From Corynespora cassiicola (Eukaryota; Ascomycota; Dothideomycetes; Pleosporales; Corynesporascaceae), in NCBI GenBank assembly GCA_022059125.1, contig JAEUWY010000006.1:2852001-2916000 (forward strand): a DNA stretch of 64,000 nucleotides, in the 5' to 3' direction. The position numbers and the translations under genes were made by a program. Within the stretch, counting starts at the first letter, position 1. The number at the start of each line of letters is the position of its first letter. The notes beneath the pieces were generated by a model. It saw nothing but the letters and a program-made list of their open reading frames with translations. It had not been told where the DNA came from and did no database searches. Positions 11,734 to 23,561 of the stretch are shown here, in pieces.

Positions 11734-11881
11734 GGGCCCATCAGCAAAGCGGTGGCATTTCGGTCAGAAACGGTGGCATCCGGGTCATTTTTCGGGCCGA
11801 GATCACATGTGTGGTAGGGTATTGAAAACAGTGGTAGATGGGGAATTGTTACACCAAGCAGTGGTGTGGCGGTCATTAGCC
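11734..11881 (-). repeat. MULE right terminal inverted repeat
   Basis: Inverse partner of 8772-8923; ends at GGTCATTAGCC. Confidence 0.85.
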
Positions 11882-12013
11882 GCACCTGAAAATCTTCCTG
11901 AAACGATTGCTGACTGCGGCTAGCGCTGCTTAGTCATCATCGCGGATCGACCCGTCAGATCAAGCTTCAGCTCTTCAACGCATCGCTCTGAACGGTGATT
12001 TCTTCGCTTCGGG

Positions 12014-14383
12014 ATGGAAGAAATTGAACAATCCGGTGGTGGCAAGACTGCGGCCCAGCGTGCCGTTCAAGCGTGCCAGCGTTGCCGCAGTCTGAAAACG
12101 CGATGCTACCTTAGCGAAGAGCAACCTGGCACGTGTCAAAGGTACGTCCTCTGACAACACGATATTCATTCAAGTTCGTTACTAAGACCTGGTAGGTGTC
12201 TGAAGACGAAGCGAGAGTGTGTTTGGGCAGAAGCACCTCGTAAGGTCCGCAAACATCGCGGTCCGTCGTGCGTCATCCCTGCCTTGAGCCGCACGATTCC
12301 ACATTGACGCGTACCAAGCCGCATATCGCAGGTTGAGCAGAAGATCGATGGACTGGTGGCTAGCTTGGTTAATTCAGAATCCAACAAGGCCTATGTAACC
12401 AATGCTCCCGTCGAGCCAGCTGCCGAACGAGCGCCCAGACCGAATCCAACCTCAAGACCCCTAGCGCCAGGAAGCTGGCTACCCTTCCCATCATCATTCA
12501 CCCAAGAGGAAACGGTGGATTATGAGCCATCTGCTGAACCTGATCAAGGGGATGTGGATACTAACCAACAGTTCTTGACCAAATTGCGAGAAATCCACAG
12601 CTTTGGTGATGATCCAAACTCAACGCGCCCGCCAGATACTCTTTTCCATTCCGCCAACTTATCAGAGCTCCCTATTGATCATGCAACTGTTCGGCAACTT
12701 TTAACTAGTGGAGAAGCAGACGTACTATTGAGCGATTTCTGCTCTATGTCGGCGTCGTTTCCTTTTGTTCCACTTTCACCGATGCTGAGTGCACAGGATT
12801 TGCATGCAGCAAAACCCATGCTTTTTTTGGCCATAATAACAGTCTCATCTTGGAGAGATCACAATCGTCAAATGCTACTCGATGAAATATACAGGAATGA
12901 GCTCGTCAACCGCACCCTAGTTCGCCCACGGAGGACGCTGCCTCTGTTGCAAGGTATCATCGTATATCTCTCGTGGTAAGTCGTTCTTTCAATCCAAAGG
13001 ACATAACTTATAATTATAGGTACCACTTTGTATTCAGTCACAAAACCCAGCAAGTTTTCTTTTTGCAGCAAGTCGCGATTGGTCTAGCACTAGATCTTGG
13101 CCTCCACCAAAAGATCAAGCGGACTTTGATAGACTTTCCAGGCATACCAAGGCCTAGCCTCCTCTTACCTGAGGATCAAAGAGAACGACAAAGAACACTT
13201 CTGGGCTGCTATTATCTTTCATCCATGTACGGAGGATTGTCATATAGTGATTGTCTCTACTGACAAGCTTCAGGATAGCAGGCGGGCTTCAGAAGCCAAA
13301 CTTGCTGAAGTTTAACGATTACATGGCAGAATGCGCCCGAGATTTGAAACTGACTTGCGAATATGCAGGAGATAAAGTCATCAGTGAGCTCATTTCATTG
13401 AGGCGCCTAGATGATCAAATACACGATACGTTCTACTATGGCGAGGAAGTTGATTTGCCTATCGGAGACCCTCGAATCTCCATGAATCTGAGGTTCATGG
13501 TAAATCAGCTCGAGGAATGGAAGCGCTCAAGCCACAGTGAAGAATATCAACGAAGTCTGTCCTAATTAATCCTAGAATTGCCGTTCACTGACGACAAGCA
13601 GCTCTCGATCTTTCCAGTTCATTTACCGAGCTCCAGCTTCATAGTGTTGCACTCCGTCCAGCAACTTCTTCCAATGGCGCTGGAAATGCTAGCAACACTC
13701 AGCTCAATTCCTTACTATCAACTCTTGAGGCTGCAAAAAGTTTTCTGGATTCTCTTCTCTCATTTCCTATCACGCAATACCATTGGATCTCTTTTTCGGA
13801 ATGGATGCGTCTACCCACAGTAGTCATGACAACCGCACGCCTATGTATACCAAGCGAAGCACATTCTGCCCTACAGTGGGACGTGAAAGGGGCACAGGAT
13901 CGAGTCAGGCTGGATCTTTATCTTGAGTCAATGTGCTATCGTATGCAAGAACTATCGACGTACGATCGGAAAAATCAGTCTCACCCAGACTTTTGGTGGG
14001 CTATGAGGATGCTTATGGATTTGACTCGTAAGTGGTACTGTCGCAAAATCAACCCGAAGAGTGCCTCGCAGCCAACACCAACGAACATTCTAACACCGGA
14101 TACTACAAACGGGTCCAGTAACAATGAAGCTGAGTCTTCGATTTTATTTCTGAATCATTCATTCGAAGTTAATGACGATTTTACGCAGCATGGTATGGGA
14201 TATATGGGACTAGATATGAATATGGGCATGGGCATGCTCAACAGTGGTAGCATTAGATCCAACAATCCATTTGCTGCCGTGCAAAGCCCTGATTTTGACA
14301 TGGATCAGATACTCGACTTGGGTATATGGGGACCGGAGAACTATGAGGGTATGGGTTTTGGTGGAAACAGCACAGGGCTTTAA
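12014..14383 (+). CDS. Zn2Cys6 fungal transcription factor, 708 aa, six exons, intact
   Basis: Exons 12014-12141, 12196-12267, 12319-12975, 13020-13226, 13274-13554 and 13602-14383. The five introns (54, 51, 44, 47 and 47 bp) all have GT-AG ends and every phase closes, giving 709 codons including the stop. Residues ~27-54 form the zinc cluster: CQRCRSLKTRC, then CQRCLKTKREC. A short linker follows with SRISQVEQKIDGLVASLVN. The middle region has the fungal_trans fold signature (LLQGIIVYLSWYHF, then QVAIGLALDLGLHQ). The C terminus is Met/Gly/Asn-rich and acidic (DMDQILDLGIWG), likely an activation region. It looks like the PrtT/War1/Leu3-type group, with targets unknown. The only in-frame TGA (12304) falls inside intron 2. 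The MULE ends 133 bp upstream, so its promoter is probably altered. Confidence 0.88.
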
Positions 14384-14898
14384 GCAGGGCTCCTTTATAA
14401 AAAAAAGGGAGGGCGCAGGGCTATAAAATTCATATATCTCCGAAGCTAATAGAATGATTTTTGCTCAGTTTAAAGGTAAACATCGCACTAGGTCTTAGGA
14501 AACAATGAATAGCCCAAATTTGGCCCCTTTACCCTATAACACAAAAAAAATCAGAATCTACATACAATGTTCTTAAGATGCCCGTGTCTATCCATATAGT
14601 CCTCCATATAATCCTTCAAAAGTAGGATCTGAAATCTTCCCTCGCTCGGCCAGTGGGGCTTGATGCAGACTGCCGTTTATGATCGTGCCCTGCCGTCACC
14701 GACGTAATGGCGTCAGATGGTCAGTGCTCACCGCTAACACTCTTGAAATATGGAGTAGCACGCGAGAAGACTGGACCGAGCGGAGTTGCGAATATTAATA
14801 ATTGGGTTAACGAGAAGGGCACCTGTACTCTGGCGTTGGAATAGGTAAGCAACTGTACGCTATATGATTGGGGGCTAAAAGTAGTTTTACTTTGGGTG
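14384..14898. other. Intergenic / 3' region of the regulator gene
   Basis: No gene recognised. Confidence 0.4.
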
Positions 14899-16500
14899 AC
14901 GTATCCCACAAGCGAGCGGGACGCCTCCTGAGTACCCCAGCACGCGCCACCTCATACTTAACCATAACAATACAAAGACTATAACAAATAGATATTGAGA
15001 GAACCTGTAGTAGTTATACATCTTTTTTACAGGTACGAGAGTAATGACCTTGCTCCCTACACCGCGTGCAGCGAGCTAAAGCCTGCCGGCTTCCACCAAG
15101 ACGAGCTTTGCCCTCGCGCGTCTCTTCACTCAATTGCTTGTCAACATCCGTTTGTGCAATTATTCCAGCCCCCTCGGCCTTTTTCAGGGTCCCTTCTCGC
15201 TGGATCCGCTTTCTGCTTCGCTGCCTACGCTGTGTTGCTACCTGGTTAGCCTCTTTAAGGCTCTTAACTTCGCTGCGAAGTAATGCAACTTCGTGGGCTA
15301 GCTTTGCAGCACCCCTGTTAAATTGATTGATAAGGATAACAATTGAGGTGGGTGATGGACTTTTATGTCTCTGTACTTTGTCGCGGATTAATGTGGATTG
15401 AGCTTCTAGTTCGCGCGCGTTGCCCGGTGTTCTAGCCTCCCACTGGGTAGCTTCAGGTAGGGCTGGCGTGAGCGTACGCAGCTTCACGTCAAGCTTTGAC
15501 AGCACTGCCCCTGGGTCATACGGGACTACTCCTGCCCCTCGGAAGCTCGCGCGTATATTAGCCTCTGTAAAGGATCGTTCAGAGGTTTTCCTAAATGCCG
15601 GCAGGAAGGTGGTCTTGTCGATATGATTGATGTGATCGCGTGCTAGGCTAGAGATCTCATCACCGTACGCGCGCTTCAAGGGCGAAAAGCACCCCACATC
15701 AAGTGGCTGGAGAAGGTGTGACGAATGCTTGGGCATGCAGAGAGTGATAATCTTGCTCTCTTTGCAGAGTTCCTGGAACGTAAGAGAGTTATGGCTCTCA
15801 TGGCCGTCAATAATAAGGAGTCGGTAGGCCCCCGTCGTACGACTCTGCGTATAGGCGTTGAAGTGCTCCAACCAACGTACTCCTAGCTCATTTGTCGTCC
15901 AGCCTATCTCGCTGAGTGCGATACACCAGCTAGGTGAGATATCGTCGCCCTCGTACCACGCAGAGAGGTGGTGCTTGCTCGCGAAGATAATGAAAGGAGG
16001 AATTGCCCAGCCGCACGCGTTAATCCCCTGAATCACTGTAACCCACTCCAGATTACCCGGCTAAACGCTCTTTGGCCGATTCCGTCTCTCTGATGCTGTA
16101 ATGACTGGTTGAGCTGATATCCGGCCCAGCATAAAGCCCGTTTCGTCAAAGTTGTACATGTCTCTATCAGGCATGCCGTAATTCTCCCTTGTACACTGTA
16201 GCAGCTCAAAAAAAGGGCTAATAACCTTAGGATCTTCACACAGGACCCGCTGGCGATCTTGCTGGCGAGTCAATCGAACTCAGAGCTCTGGCTGACGTCT
16301 GACAAAGTTGCTGGGCCAGTTGATACCAACGTGGCCCGCCCCTCGCGCAGTAAGCAATTGATCAGCCATATCGCGTACGGCATTCAGTGCGGGTGCAAAT
16401 CCTCGGGAATCTAGCTCAATGATATGATCAACAATCACCCCCTCTTCGAGCTTGGTCAGCCGCTTTGCTTTGGGCTGGCAATCGCGTCGCGCCTTTCCCC
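14899..16500 (-). mobile_element. Pogo/Fot-type element A, 5'-truncated
   Basis: The left terminus reads ACGTATCCCACAAGCGAGCG, the same style as other pogo ends in this window. The interior encodes a DDE_1 transposase on the minus strand. Similarity stops near 16495 in the N-terminal coding part, where AT-rich DNA begins, so the right terminal repeat is missing. Confidence 0.75.
15014..16495 (-). pseudogene. Pogo-type DDE_1 transposase (element A), two nonsense codons, N-terminus lost
   Basis: From the right: part of the HTH/CENP-B region (RLTKLEEGVIVDHIIELDSR), then RGAGHVGINWPSNFVRRQPEL followed by TGA where a close relative has CGA (Arg). The catalytic core starts with FDETGF (called MYNFDETGFMLG here) and is interrupted by TAG where relatives have CAG after NRPKSV. 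From 16036 leftward the frame is open for 340 residues with LLIIDGHESHNSL, HSSHLLQPLDVGCFSPLKRA and a C-terminal CCHC knuckle RCTRCREQGHYSRTC. All three catalytic Asp motifs are retained. Both stops are C-to-T type, consistent with RIP-like decay. Confidence 0.85.
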
Positions 16501-16990
16501 TCCCTCCCCGTTAGCTTTAATGTGGATTATATATATTAAGTAACAGAACGTCACTTAAGCGGGCTAATCTACCCCTCTTTGAATAAATATTTTTTTCCCT
16601 ATACTAATAACTCATTAGTATCCTCAAATTTCACAAAACTCATGTGCAGAATTTAGACCCAATAATAAAACGCAGCTTGATTTTTTTTATGTAACCTTTT
16701 ACTACTGTTAATAATGGGGTATCTTTTTTATGAGATATCTTAATTTCTAATTCTAGATAGATTATCATTCGTGACAGGTTGTTAGGCTAAGATAATAGAT
16801 ATATCAAGATTTGGATAAAATTGTTTCTTCTGCACGATGAACTAAGGCTAAAAGGGCCATAAAGTAAGATAATATATCTACCTAGATAAGCTAGATTATG
16901 TTATTTAAAGGCAGCTTCAAGTAACTTATTGTAGGAACCAGTAGAATAAAAGCTATAACACCCATAAAATAGAAATTACTAGATAATTAA
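16501..16990. other. AT-rich stretch, possible RIP-degraded repeat
   Basis: Strongly AT-rich with many TTAA/TATA tracts and no open frames. Near 16547 the sequence AACGTCACTTAAGCGGGCTA resembles a decayed pogo terminus facing right, so the segment may be a heavily mutated transposon. Confidence 0.45.
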
Positions 16991-17159
16991 GTCTAAAGTA
17001 TATGTGTGGGGAAGAAGAAGAAAGGCTGAGTTGTTTGCTATAGATAACTACCGCTCTGTACTTATATCCTCCATAGACTAGGGTCTGTCTGAAGTGCGTG
17101 GGATGGTAGGTTTCATATAAAAAAGCAAACATACCACAACTATGTTAGTCACGTGAAGG
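16991..17159 (-). repeat. Dispersed promoter-like repeat, copy 2 (inverted)
   Basis: The reverse complement matches 26097-26264 over about 165 bp with scattered differences, including CATAGTTGTGGTATGTT, the ACAGAGCGGTAGTTATCTAT core and the CCCACAC...ACTTTAGAC end. Confidence 0.65.
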
Positions 17160-17316
17160 CCAACATTAAGATCATTGGATCTTACAATGATGGAATGTTA
17201 AGAGCTTTTCTAGTAAGGTTCTTTATATGATTATTGTTCCACGGAATGTCTTCGCACCCACCCGTGTTAGAAAAGCGCGAAGACTATCTTACATAAGACT
17301 CAGGTGGTGGGACTTA

Positions 17317-19173
17317 ACGTATTCGGCAAGCGAGCGGACCGGACAAGCGAGTGGATCAGCCCCACCGCGCGTCGCGTTCATCGATGGCTATAGTCATTAA
17401 CGACACACAAAATCATAGTAACAGAAGTTACTACCTAGTTCTTCGGCGTCTTGAGTATGTACGAGCAGTGTGTGTAACTGAATCGCACATGCTGCACTTG
17501 CGTGGTGCACGTTTTTGAGGCTGGGTGCGCGCTAGGCGAGCCTCGCCCTGCAAGGCCTTCCTCTGGATTTGCTCCACCACCACGCGGTTCTGCACCGCAT
17601 CCTGGCCCTCTTGAACCGTCAATACCCCTCCCTCTGCGATGGTCGAACGAAGTGCTGCTCGCTTGCGTTTTTGATGCGCATTTTCCGCTCGAAGCGCTGC
17701 GTTCTCAACCTCAAGAATGGCCTTCTCGTGTACCACCCTTTTAAAGCCCTTTAACAGCTGCTGGGATGCGCGGTCAGTTGGCGAATGAGGCACGTTTGTA
17801 CGGAGCCTACGTTACCCCTGAATGTGTTTTGCCTGGCGCTTCATCTCCATCAGATTGTGCGGTGATTTTGATGTCCACTCTGATCCGTCTGTGTGCACAG
17901 GGCTAGGCGTCCGTACAACAGGATTGAGGCGTGCAAGCACTTGATCTGGCTCGTACGGAACCAGCCCGGTTGCTTGGAATCCGCTCTGGATGCTTTTTGC
18001 ACTCATGGCTGCTGTTTGTGCACTGTAGTACACTTCAAGAAACTCTTCTTTCGTGATGTGGCTCACGCCAAGTCTCATCTTCTTCTCAACCTCTTTGCCG
18101 TACGACGCCTTCAAAGGGCCGAAACAGCTTACGTAGAGCGGCTGGAGCAGATTCGAAGAATGAGGAGGCAGAGAGTCAGGATGGAGTGCTGTTTGCAAAA
18201 CTCTTCAAACCGGCCGGAGTGGTGGCTCCCATGCCCATCCATGATAAGAAGGCGTACAGTCCCCTTCGTACGAGCCTTGGTGTGCTTGTCAAAGTGTTGT
18301 ATCTATTCATACCCAATCTGATTGTCCGCCCACCAGTTCTCGCTAACCGCAATGGCCCAGCCGTGCGGCAAGTTGCAGTTTGTGTACCAGGTGGCTTGGT
18401 GAAGCTTTGCTGCGAGGATGATAAGAGGCGGAATCTCCCATCCTTGAGCGTTGACCCCGTGCACCACAGTAACCCACTCACGGTTTCCGGGTTGAATCGC
18501 CCTTGTGCAGCCCTTTCGATTGGCCCTCGTGACCACTTTTGAGGTGGAAATAACACCCATCTGGAAGCCGGTCTTGTCGAAGTTGTACGTATCCTCGTCC
18601 AGTGCTCCATGCTTTGCTTTCATGTTCCGTACGAAGTCAAACCACGCTCGGAGTAGGCCAGCGTCTTCGCATGTTGCTTGTTAGTGGTCGTGCTTGCGAT
18701 TGTACCTTGTATAAAGCATTTCCTGGCGATTGATAAAGTTCCTGGCCCACTTTTGGCCGACGGCTTGGGGTCTAGGCTCGTTACGCGTTTGGAGGATGAG
18801 ATTAGCAGTCTCTCGCACAACGGAGATTCTCGGCGGGAACCTTCGCACGACAAGGTCTAGGATGCGCTCAAGAAGGACCTCCTCTTCGGTGGCGGTGAGC
18901 TTGCAAGTTGCCGGGCGAGAGTCGCATCTGGAAAGGGTACTACGGTGGCGTCGACGATGCGTACAGTAAGGAACATCGTACGATTGAGCTGCTACGCGGA
19001 GACTTTGGAATAAGCCCGAGTTCAGTGCTTGAATAGCTAAGGAAACTCTACCTTCTTTTGTGGGCCGAGAGGGCAAAGACATGTTCTGTGATTGTGTTTG
19101 GAAGGTGCCTAGACGCGACGCGCGGTGGGGCTGATCCACTCGCTTGTCCGGTCCGCTCGCTTGCCGAATACTT
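17317..19173 (-). mobile_element. Pogo/Fot-type element B, complete ends, TA target duplication
   Basis: Inverted repeats of about 60 bp: the left begins ACGTATTCGGCAAGCGAGCG; the right, reversed, begins AAGTATTCGGCAAGCGAGCG. Both continue through GACCGGACAAGCGAGTGGAT. TA flanks both sides (17315-17316 and 19174-19175). Total 1857 bp. Encodes one transposase on the minus strand. Confidence 0.9.
17431..19082 (-). pseudogene. Pogo-type transposase (element B), multiply disrupted
   Basis: Starts MSLPSRPTKEGRVS at 19082. The N-terminal HTH region is open to about 18681, then shifts frame. The core reads NFDKTGF (family consensus FDETGF), IQPGNREWVTVVHGVNAQGW and LLIMDGHGSHH. The third catalytic motif is LLQPLYVSCF, where relatives have LLQPLDVGCF, so the third Asp is Tyr. 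The C-terminal knuckle reads CSMCDSVTHTARTYSRRRR, with the last Cys replaced by Tyr. There are several stops and frame changes. It belongs to the same subfamily as element E (39417). Confidence 0.85.
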
Positions 19174-19710
19174 TAAGTAAGAGAGGTCAGCAGAACGGGA
19201 AAAATAATACTACAGGGTTATTATGGCCGCTAAACGATGCGCTTCGGCCACGTCGGTTGTGCGTTGTGGAATGGGCGCTTTGTCCAATAGATGTAGAAGA
19301 AGGGAAAGGTCAGGGCAACAATCGAAGCAATTATGAATGGATAACCTTCCTGTCGTGTGTGCGCTGATGGATCCGCGTTACCGCCAAGTCTCATCTATCA
19401 GTCAAGCTGGGTCAAGGAGATCTAGCCGGAAGAGAGTCCGGTGTTAGCTACCTCGTCTCATTTCTCATGATTGGTCCTCGCTAACTTAAGCGCTGGCGTA
19501 ACCGACAAATCACATTTCCTGCGTAACAAATAATCACTTTCGGCCAAACGGGAAAGTTTAGCGTTCCGTCGTCACATCGAAAATTTCTTTCAAAATTCTC
19601 AGACTTACATACTTTTCTATTAGAGCCGCATGTTAAAGCTTCTCAGTATCTCCCGGCTTCGTGTTCAGATGTAGTTGATACAGAACACGGTGAGAAAACA
19701 CTAATCAACC
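19174..19710. other. Promoter/intergenic region
   Basis: Lies between element B and the next regulator gene; no gene seen. Confidence 0.4.
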
Positions 19711-21350
19711 ATGGTCAACCCAGGCAGGCCATCCCAGGGCTGTTTTGCTTGCAAAGAAAGACGTGTCAAGGTATGAGAACGTGCCATAATCTTGAGGACG
19801 CGTCTAATTAGTTTTAACCATGATAAAGTGTGATATTCAAAAGCCACATTGTCAACGGTGTTCATCGATCAAGCGACCTTGTCCTGGTTATCCTGATTCC
19901 TGGTTAATTGTCCTTCGCCAGCAGAACATTAGCGCCGAAAAAAAGGTTCGTAATCGCATTGAGCGAAGAGAAAGAGAAAGGAGAGAAGAGACAGAAAAGA
20001 AAGATCTCCCTATTTGTAAAAACGTCCAGATGGACGTTGAAGGAATGAGCTTGGTAAAATTTCATGCAGATTACCTTATGAATTGCGGAGTCCCATTTTT
20101 CAATAATTTTCCCGCAACTGATTCTGTAGATTCCTCAGAATTTTGTCAGTACGCTCTTAGAGCTGTTGCACTAGCTAGTTCTTCTCGCCAGCTTTATCAA
20201 TCCGGACTAATGATCCGTGCGAGGATCCACTACGGCAAAGCTATCGTAGCTGCCAATGCTGCGTTCCAGGATCTTATCTTGGCCAGAGATAACTCGATTC
20301 TGGTGGGACTGTTCCTTTTGGGCATGTTTGAAGTAAGACGTCGCTGTTTTCATTATGCGCGTACATGTAACCTATACTAAATTAAGCAGACTATAGTGAC
20401 AGATCAATTGATTCTCAAGTCAACAACTTCGAGAATAATTCGTCATCCCCATGTGCAAGGATCATTATCTCTTCTCCAGTTTCGAGCTGAACGGGGGCTG
20501 TACACTCATCTGGACAAAGGCCTCTTTATACTTATGTATCACTTCACTGTAAGCTCGTTTCCGTCCTGGCTCTCCGTTTTTTTCTCCGGGTATCTGATTC
20601 ATTTCGGTCTAGATGATGGGTATATTTACGACGCCTCATTTTGGACCACTAACGTGGACCAGGATGGAAGTTTTCAGAAGCACGTGGATGGCAAGGGTTC
20701 CAATTGAACCTGTTCTACTGCGTGCAATTGAATATAAGCACCTCTTAGATCAAACTTCGACAGATATTCTTGAAAAAACTCCGTGGATGGAGGCGATACC
20801 ATTAGTCAAGACTGGTATAGATGTCTTTCAAAAGTTGGAGATGAAAGCAGCCCAGATAGAAAATTGGGGAAACGTCGAGCCTCCGCTGCAGGATCCATTT
20901 GAGGCCTTTAATGGCATGTTTCTTGTCTCAACAACGGTGACTGCTGTCATTGCGAGGAGCTTATACAGAAGTGTCGGGCTTCACATCTTGGAAATCACCT
21001 CAACATATCTGATCGGTATGGGATACCGTCACAGTGGCATGGGCGACTACACCTCTCTATTCAATATCTGCAAACAAAACCTAACGGTCAGTCTCGAACA
21101 AATTTGTGGAGATATCCACACCCTTTTTCTATTCGATGATGAACAGGCAGCGGATCAGCAACCAGGGCTGCCGTATCGAGGCTTCTGGATGCTGTGGCCC
21201 ATGACCTCTGTGCTTTTCTCCCCTTTCTCAAGCAAAGCACAAAAGCAATTGGTTTATGAGAAACTGTGTTTTGTTACAGAAAAATCAGGCCTGGGTTTAA
21301 ATATGATGATTGCCAGCATGCCAATAGACCTTGGAGATACAGCGAAATAG
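19711..21350 (+). CDS. Zn2Cys6 transcription factor with fungal TF_2-type region, 486 aa, four exons
   Basis: Exons 19711-19770, 19829-20332, 20390-20548 and 20613-21350. The introns are 58, 57 and 64 bp, all phase 0 and GT-AG, and sum to 486 codons plus stop. The zinc cluster spans exons 1-2 (CFACKERRVK|CDIQKPHCQRC...PC, residues 11-39). A basic Arg/Glu-rich helix follows (about residues 60-80). The rest is helical with LVKFHADYLMNCGVPFF and YALRAVALASSS, typical of the DUF3468/fungal-specific TF_2 group. The first intron uses an AAAG 3' splice site, slightly unusual but required by the cysteine spacing. Flanked on both sides by pogo remnants. Target genes are unknown. Looks intact. Confidence 0.85.
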
Positions 21351-21651
21351 ATGAAACTGAACACCTACAGTTTGTAGAATCAGTCTTTCTTTCCTATAAG
21401 GGTGTCTAAAATCTGTCATACTTTTTCATAACAAGCCTTTGATTCCCTTTAATTTTTCTTAATCGGCTTTTTAGCTAAGTACTGGACACTAAGCGGCTCA
21501 GGTTGATCGTGAGGGTAGCGCCGATAAGAGCTGGCTAACACATTCTCTTTCTATAATAGCATACAAGCTATCAACATGCTTGCTGTAGAATATATTAATA
21601 TGACTGCTTATTTAAATAGCTATAAATTTTTTTTTTAGCTTTACCAAGCTA

Positions 21652-21757
21652 ACGTACGTGATAAGCGAACCGGACAGACAAGCGAACCGGACACTTTTGC
21701 TAAGACTTGCAGCCATCACTACTCATCTCCTTAATTCCAAACGAAATCGCAGCCTTC
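21652..21757 (+). repeat. Solo pogo-type terminal repeat relic
   Basis: TA|ACGTACGTGATAAGCGAACC, then a second GACAAGCGAACCGGACACTT. It continues through CTTGCAGCCATCACTACT and ATTCCAAACGAAATCGC, matching the right end of element F (about 48040-48124) in inverse orientation. The rest of the element is gone. Confidence 0.7.
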
Positions 21758-23561
21758 ATCGACAAGATTGTGATGATCTGTCAAAGGACTATTGTATCGA
21801 TCCAATATCGTTAGTAGTATGAGAGATAATGAGTGCCTAGGTCCGCGGTTGTTTGTTTTCGCACAGACTCGCCGATTAGCGCACTATCACGTGATAACTG
21901 ACACGCGCCACTATATTGAACGGCATCTTTTCGGCAGCTCTCGTCTAAAAGTAGCCAAATGCTGACCCAAAGACTGTCACCACGCAGGTCTGTTTTTGGC
22001 TCCCGCTCTGGAGCATGCATCTCGGTCCCGCTTTTCAACCTTAGTTCCGATTCGCACATTTTCGTGACTCCATCCCGCTCTATCCAATCTAGAGATGCTA
22101 CTGTACAGTGACATTGTTTTCTGTGCCTTTAAGCAACGAAAAACACAGCTTCGCACCACAAGATACAGGCAGGAACGGGTCGGCCCTCCTCCCTACGGGA
22201 GGAATGGCAAGCCGTGACTCAAACCCAGCCGAATACTGCACCCGGCGAATCAGAACAGAACCATGACGTCATAGGATCAAAGTGCAAAGTACGAGCCAAA
22301 CAAATATGGTCCTGTTTTACTGTTCTCCACCTTTTCAATAGTAAGACTTGTGACTGAAAGAAGGCATTTAGTCCACCTGGTAGTCGTGTTTCTTCGAGCG
22401 CAAAGCGTCTGTTAGGCTCGACACGAGAGATGTCAGCTATGTTGCGGAGTGCATGGCCACCGGTGCTGACAAAAGAACCTCAAAGATTTAAAAGAAGCTC
22501 CGCCAGAGCACATTGAACGGCTCGGTAACCGGCTGGCCGAGAGCGTTGACTTGGGCTTTGTTCACCAAACTGTTGCTGATCAGGGTAGTTAGAGTTGGAC
22601 TTCAGGTCTTGTCACAGCATTGAAACAGCAGCAAATATCGACGCTGCATATGAAGACGCTGCATGAAATAGACCGCTTAGGACAGCAGTGCCACGTAGGG
22701 GCAGCGAAAAACACTCATGGTGAAAATATCAGGAAGAAACCACTTGCAGCGAAAAGGCAAACCACGAAAAAGGACCGCTCGGCACATCAATCGTGCGCTT
22801 CTAGCTGGGTTTGGGCACCACAAGCAACAAAAAAAACCCATACTTTGCTGTACAATTACTTTTCCAAGCACATTGATGGTACATGCTGTATTCTCTCCTC
22901 GTGCGCCGTAATCGGCTACGAGACTAGGCGAAAGGAAAATAAACAACCAGGAGACCAAAGTAGCCCGCTAATCCTGCGATTTTGATTGCGCAGGCGAGTG
23001 CGTAGAGATTCAGGAGGACGTTCTGATCGCAGGATCTTGACCATACCTCGACCGCACTTTGATCGTACTTTGACAGTACATTTACCGCACATCGGTCATT
23101 AAAGGGAGTAATGTACCCCTGTTGACTTGGGACACCCCCGCCTCACGCGATTTTGGTGTTTTAGACTGACACAGTCACTGAGTGTGACAGTGTCGGTCTC
23201 AAACATTGTCATTACATGTGAGCTAGTATATAACACTACTTGTAGACATCAGGTAGAAAACGTCACTTCTCCTTCCCATTCTCTAACAGACCGACGTTGA
23301 AAGGCGTCTCTTCTATAGAACCATATCCGAGAAAGGTTTGCTAGATACATTGTGCTTGTATTAGGTTAGAAGCGAGCCAAATGTCCTCAAGATCGAGTTG
23401 TACCTCAGCCTGCTCGGAAAAACCATGCCGCCGTTGCCACCACCCCTCAGCGATAGACCGCGAGCGTCGCTCGAATGATCGTGACTGGGATCCCTTTGAA
23501 AAGCAAACCGACTGAACTCGCCTGGCCAAGACTCCACTCTAGATTATCGTGTACAAACAAT
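21758..23561. other. Long gene-poor stretch
   Basis: No coding region could be supported. The only structure noted is the 35-bp imperfect palindrome at 23164-23198. Confidence 0.4.
23164..23198. repeat. 35-bp imperfect palindrome
   Basis: Arms GACTGACACAGTCAC and GTGACAGTGTCGGTC pair over 13 of 15 positions around a 5-base loop TGAGT. Lies about 360 bp beyond the 3' end of the minus-strand gene that ends at 23562. Confidence 0.6.

Larger units (their letters stand above)
8772..11881 (-). mobile_element. MULE with ~150-bp terminal inverted repeats, 3.1 kb
   Basis: The left end (8772-8923) and right end (11734-11881) are long inverted repeats, both starting GGCTAATGACCGCCACACCA and both containing CCACACATGTGATCTCGGCC and AATGCCACCGCTTTGCTGAT. 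Only a few mismatches separate them. The interior encodes a minus-strand MULE transposase. No exact 8-9 bp target duplication is seen (left flank ...TATTCCCCC, right flank GCACCTGAA...). Size and layout resemble Hop-type fungal MULEs. The right end lies 133 bp upstream of the start codon of the gene at 12014. Confidence 0.85.

Noticed and set aside
12304..12306. In-frame TGA in the Zn2Cys6 gene
   Set aside because: It falls inside a 51-bp GTGCGT...CCAAG intron whose removal restores PSRISQVEQK; not a nonsense mutation.
22620..22985. 121-codon Lys-rich frame
   Set aside because: No start context, motif, splice support or neighbour relation.
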